Positions 62,145 to 64,000 of a DNA stretch of 64,000 nucleotides are shown piece after piece. Both the position numbers and the translations under genes were made by a program. Source of the DNA: an uncultured Mycobacteriaceae bacterium (GTDB lineage: Bacteria; Actinomycetota; Actinomycetes; Mycobacteriales; Mycobacteriaceae). How positions within the stretch are numbered: the stretch's first letter is position 1; each line of letters begins with the position of its first letter. Under the pieces are notes generated by a model that made no database searches, had not been told where the DNA came from, and saw only the letters and a list, made by a program, of their open reading frames with translations. The stretch is from the NCBI GenBank assembly GCA_902826815.1, contig CADEGF010000006.1:111359-175358 (forward strand), written 5' to 3'.

Positions 62145-62669
62145 GTGAGCGCCGAACCAGAGCAGGGCGACGCTCCGCGGGCGCTGTTAGCGCTGTACGA
62201 CGAGGCACTGCCAACGGTGTTCGGATACTTCATCCGACGCTGCGGTGACCGCGGAGCCGCCGAGGACCTGACGTCGGAGACCTTTCTGGCGGCGATGGAC
62301 GCCGCGCGCAAAGACGTTCCGCCGCCGATCACGGTGCCCTGGCTCATCGGTGTCGCACGACACAAACTCGCCGACCACTATCGGCGTCGGTCAGACAGGT
62401 TCACCGTCCCGGTGGCCGAGCTGCCCGAACCGATCGACCCGGCCGACGAGTGGGACACCCAGCTGGACCGGATAGTCGCCGAGAGCGTGCTGGCCAAACT
62501 GCCCGACCAGCACCGCACCGTGCTCGCACTGCGCTATATGGACGACTGCAGCGTGCCCGAATGCGCCGAGTTGATCGGTCGCACCGTGCACGCCACGGAA
62601 GCCCTGTTGGTGCGGGCCCGTCGCGCCTTCAGATCGCACTACCCAGCACCGGAAGGAGGACGGCCGTGA
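62145..62669 (+). CDS. ECF sigma factor (RpoE-type)
   Basis: A 174-aa extracytoplasmic-function sigma factor. Region 2 is ALYDEALPTVFGYFIRRCGD through AEDLTSETFLAAM with WLIGVARHKLADHYRRR as region 2.4; region 4 is LPDQHRTVLALRYMDDCSVPEC then LIGRTVHATEALLVRARRAF. The GTG start at 62145 is chosen because region 2 needs no further upstream sequence. Its stop overlaps the start of the VOC gene (GTGA), so the two are coupled. The regulatory input is not visible. Confidence 0.9.
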   Translation: MSAEPEQGDAPRALLALYDEALPTVFGYFIRRCGDRGAAEDLTSETFLAAMDAARKDVPPPITVPWLIGVARHKLADHYRRRSDRFTVPVAELPEPIDPADEWDTQLDRIVAESVLAKLPDQHRTVLALRYMDDCSVPECAELIGRTVHATEALLVRARRAFRSHYPAPEGGRP

Positions 62670-63967
62670 ACAACAACACAGATCCGTTGACCGTGCTGCA
62701 CGGCGACGAGCTTCCGGTGCAGCCCGACCCGGCGTTCGCTGCCCGACTCCGCGCACGCCTGGAATCTGCGCTGAATTTCTTTGAGGCTCAGCCCAATCGA
62801 ACAGGAGAAGTCGACATGAGCGGCACCGAAACCGCCATCGCGGAACTGAACGAGCCCACCACCGGGGCCGGGGCCGCCGCGCCGCCGCGATCCGCGGCAC
62901 TGCCCTACCTGGCCGTCGCGAATGCCCGCGAAGCCATCGCCTGGTACATCGACGCCCTCGGCGCGACGCCCGTCGGCGAGATGTACGAGATGGACGACGG
63001 CCGCATCGGCCACGCCGAGCTGCAAATCGGCGACGGCGTGCTCTATCTGGCCGACGAGTATCCCGAGCTCGGCCTGAAAGCGCCTGACCCCCAAGTAAGT
63101 TCGGTGAGCCTGATGCTGCATGTGGCTGACACCGACGCCACCCTGGAACGGGCGCGCGAACGTGGCGCCGTGGTGCAGCGGGAGGCATATGAGAACTACG
63201 GCGCCCGCAGCGCCACGGTTATCGACCCGTTCGGACATCGCTGGATGCTCAGCGGACCGGTCACCGGCGCGCCGATCCAGATCCAGCACGGTGACGTCGG
63301 CTATGTCTCCGTGTGGACTCCGGATGCCGACCGCGCCGCCGCCTTCTACGGCCATGTCCTCGGCTGGGTCTACGACCCGGACACCCACAAGGTCACCAAC
63401 ACCAGAGAGCACATCGGCCTCTACAGCGTCGACGCGCCGCCCACACTGTTCTGCTGCTACGCGGTGGCCGACCTCGACGGCGCAAGGCAGGCGATCGTGG
63501 CCGGCGGCGGCACGGTCGACGAGATCGAGAACTTCGACTTCGGCACCTTGAGCGGGGCAACCGATTCGCATGGAACGTCGTTCGGCGTCTTCCAACCGAA
63601 TCCTGGCCAGCCGCGACCCGCACTCAACGGTACTGGGCCAGGCGAACTTTCGTACATCACATACGAGGTCCCCGACTCGACCGCGTTTCGGGCCTTCTAC
63701 AGCCGCGTGCTGTTCTGGACCTTCGAACCGGGACGTATCGACGACGGTTGGGCTGTGCAGCAGACCCACCCGATGGCGGGCGTCGCCGGTGGCAGCACGC
63801 AGCAGACGACCGTGCCGATGTGGACCGTCGAGGACATCGAGGCCGCGGTGGCCCGGGTGCGCGAGGCGGGCGGGACCGTCATCGACGAACCGTCGCAGCA
63901 GGCCTATGGCAAGTCGGCCCAGTGCACCGACGACCAGGGCAGCCGCTTCTACCTAGGCGAGCTCTGA
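62666..63967 (+). CDS. Three-module VOC protein coupled to the ECF sigma factor
   Basis: A 433-aa protein: a 50-residue N-terminal stretch (DPAFAARLRARLESALNFF) resembling the start of small sigma-associated proteins, then VOC modules at about residues 77-205 (PYLAVANAREAIAWYIDALGA, PhnB-like), 210-325 (GYVSVWTPDADRAAAFYGHVLGW) and 335-433 (SYITYEVPDSTAFRAFYSRVL). The GTG at 62666 overlaps the sigma-factor stop. An internal in-frame ATG at 62817 has a strong AGGAGA ribosome site and would make a separate VOC-only product. It may be an enzyme or a small-molecule-binding partner of the sigma factor. Confidence 0.82.
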   Translation: MNNNTDPLTVLHGDELPVQPDPAFAARLRARLESALNFFEAQPNRTGEVDMSGTETAIAELNEPTTGAGAAAPPRSAALPYLAVANAREAIAWYIDALGATPVGEMYEMDDGRIGHAELQIGDGVLYLADEYPELGLKAPDPQVSSVSLMLHVADTDATLERARERGAVVQREAYENYGARSATVIDPFGHRWMLSGPVTGAPIQIQHGDVGYVSVWTPDADRAAAFYGHVLGWVYDPDTHKVTNTREHIGLYSVDAPPTLFCCYAVADLDGARQAIVAGGGTVDEIENFDFGTLSGATDSHGTSFGVFQPNPGQPRPALNGTGPGELSYITYEVPDSTAFRAFYSRVLFWTFEPGRIDDGWAVQQTHPMAGVAGGSTQQTTVPMWTVEDIEAAVARVREAGGTVIDEPSQQAYGKSAQCTDDQGSRFYLGEL

Positions 63968-64000
63968 CTGCGATTTCGGCGCGCTGGCGCACCGTCAGCG

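Overview
The window is high-GC actinobacterial DNA from a member of the Mycobacteriaceae, most likely an environmental, fast-growing (Mycolicibacterium-like) species. Three things support this. The S10 and spc ribosomal-protein clusters are split by an arylsulfatase/sulfatase-maturase block, as in Mycobacterium. A complete mycofactocin locus lies next to the S10 operon. GTG starts, 4-base ATGA/GTGA overlaps and candidate leaderless starts are common. All functions come from reading the sequence; no database search was run.

Layout. (1) 1-13.3 kb: a catabolic locus around a LacI-family regulator (4094-5128). It holds a nitrate/taurine-type ABC importer, an orphan NMT1-like protein, a beta-hydroxyacid dehydrogenase, an M24-fold hydrolase, a Liv-type ABC importer with a fused permease-ATPase, and a nitrilase. 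Six near-identical TGCAA-N-CG-N-TTGCA operators precede six transcription units and define a local regulon. (2) 13.4-19.6 kb: an E2 acyltransferase and a fused E1-alpha/beta 2-oxoacid dehydrogenase, divergent from a VOC protein, a GntR/FCD regulator and an aldehyde dehydrogenase. (3) 19.7-28.2 kb: a second catabolic regulon with a large FAD/Fe-S D-2-hydroxyacid dehydrogenase, a maleate-isomerase/Asp-racemase-like protein, a GntR/FCD regulator, a semialdehyde dehydrogenase, a class III omega-aminotransferase and an MFS importer. ATTGT-NN-ACAAT operators mark three of its promoters. (4) 28.4-31.9 kb: SppA peptidase, an LLM oxidoreductase and a Tat-exported PGRP-type amidase.

(5) 32.0-36.3 kb: spc cluster rplN-rplX-rplE-rpsZ-rpsH-rplF-rplR-rpsE-rpmD-rplO on the minus strand. 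(6) 36.5-43.9 kb: an insert between the ribosomal clusters, with a VapBC pair, an AbiEi/DUF559-like gene bracketed by 55-bp repeats, formylglycine-generating enzyme, a lipoprotein, arylsulfatase AtsA and glucose-6-phosphate dehydrogenase. (7) 44.1-49.7 kb: S10 cluster rpsJ-rplC-rplD-rplW-rplB-rpsS-rplV-rpsC-rplP-rpmC-rpsQ on the minus strand. (8) 50.1-54.7 kb: thioesterase-like protein, SnoaL-like protein, carboxylesterase, cytochrome P450 and a TetR regulator. (9) 54.9-62.1 kb: mycofactocin genes mftA-B-C-D-E-F-G on the minus strand with divergent mftR. mftA is a 30-codon gene, and a possible 26-codon ORF is coupled to mftE. (10) 62.1-64.0 kb: an ECF sigma factor coupled to a three-domain VOC protein.

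Within the first locus the two importers and three enzymes probably act on one imported compound, perhaps nitrile- or amide-bearing, but the substrate cannot be read from sequence. In the mycofactocin locus, MftA is modified by the MftB/MftC pair, trimmed by MftE, further processed by MftD and glycosylated by MftF; MftG is the associated GMC oxidoreductase and MftR the repressor.
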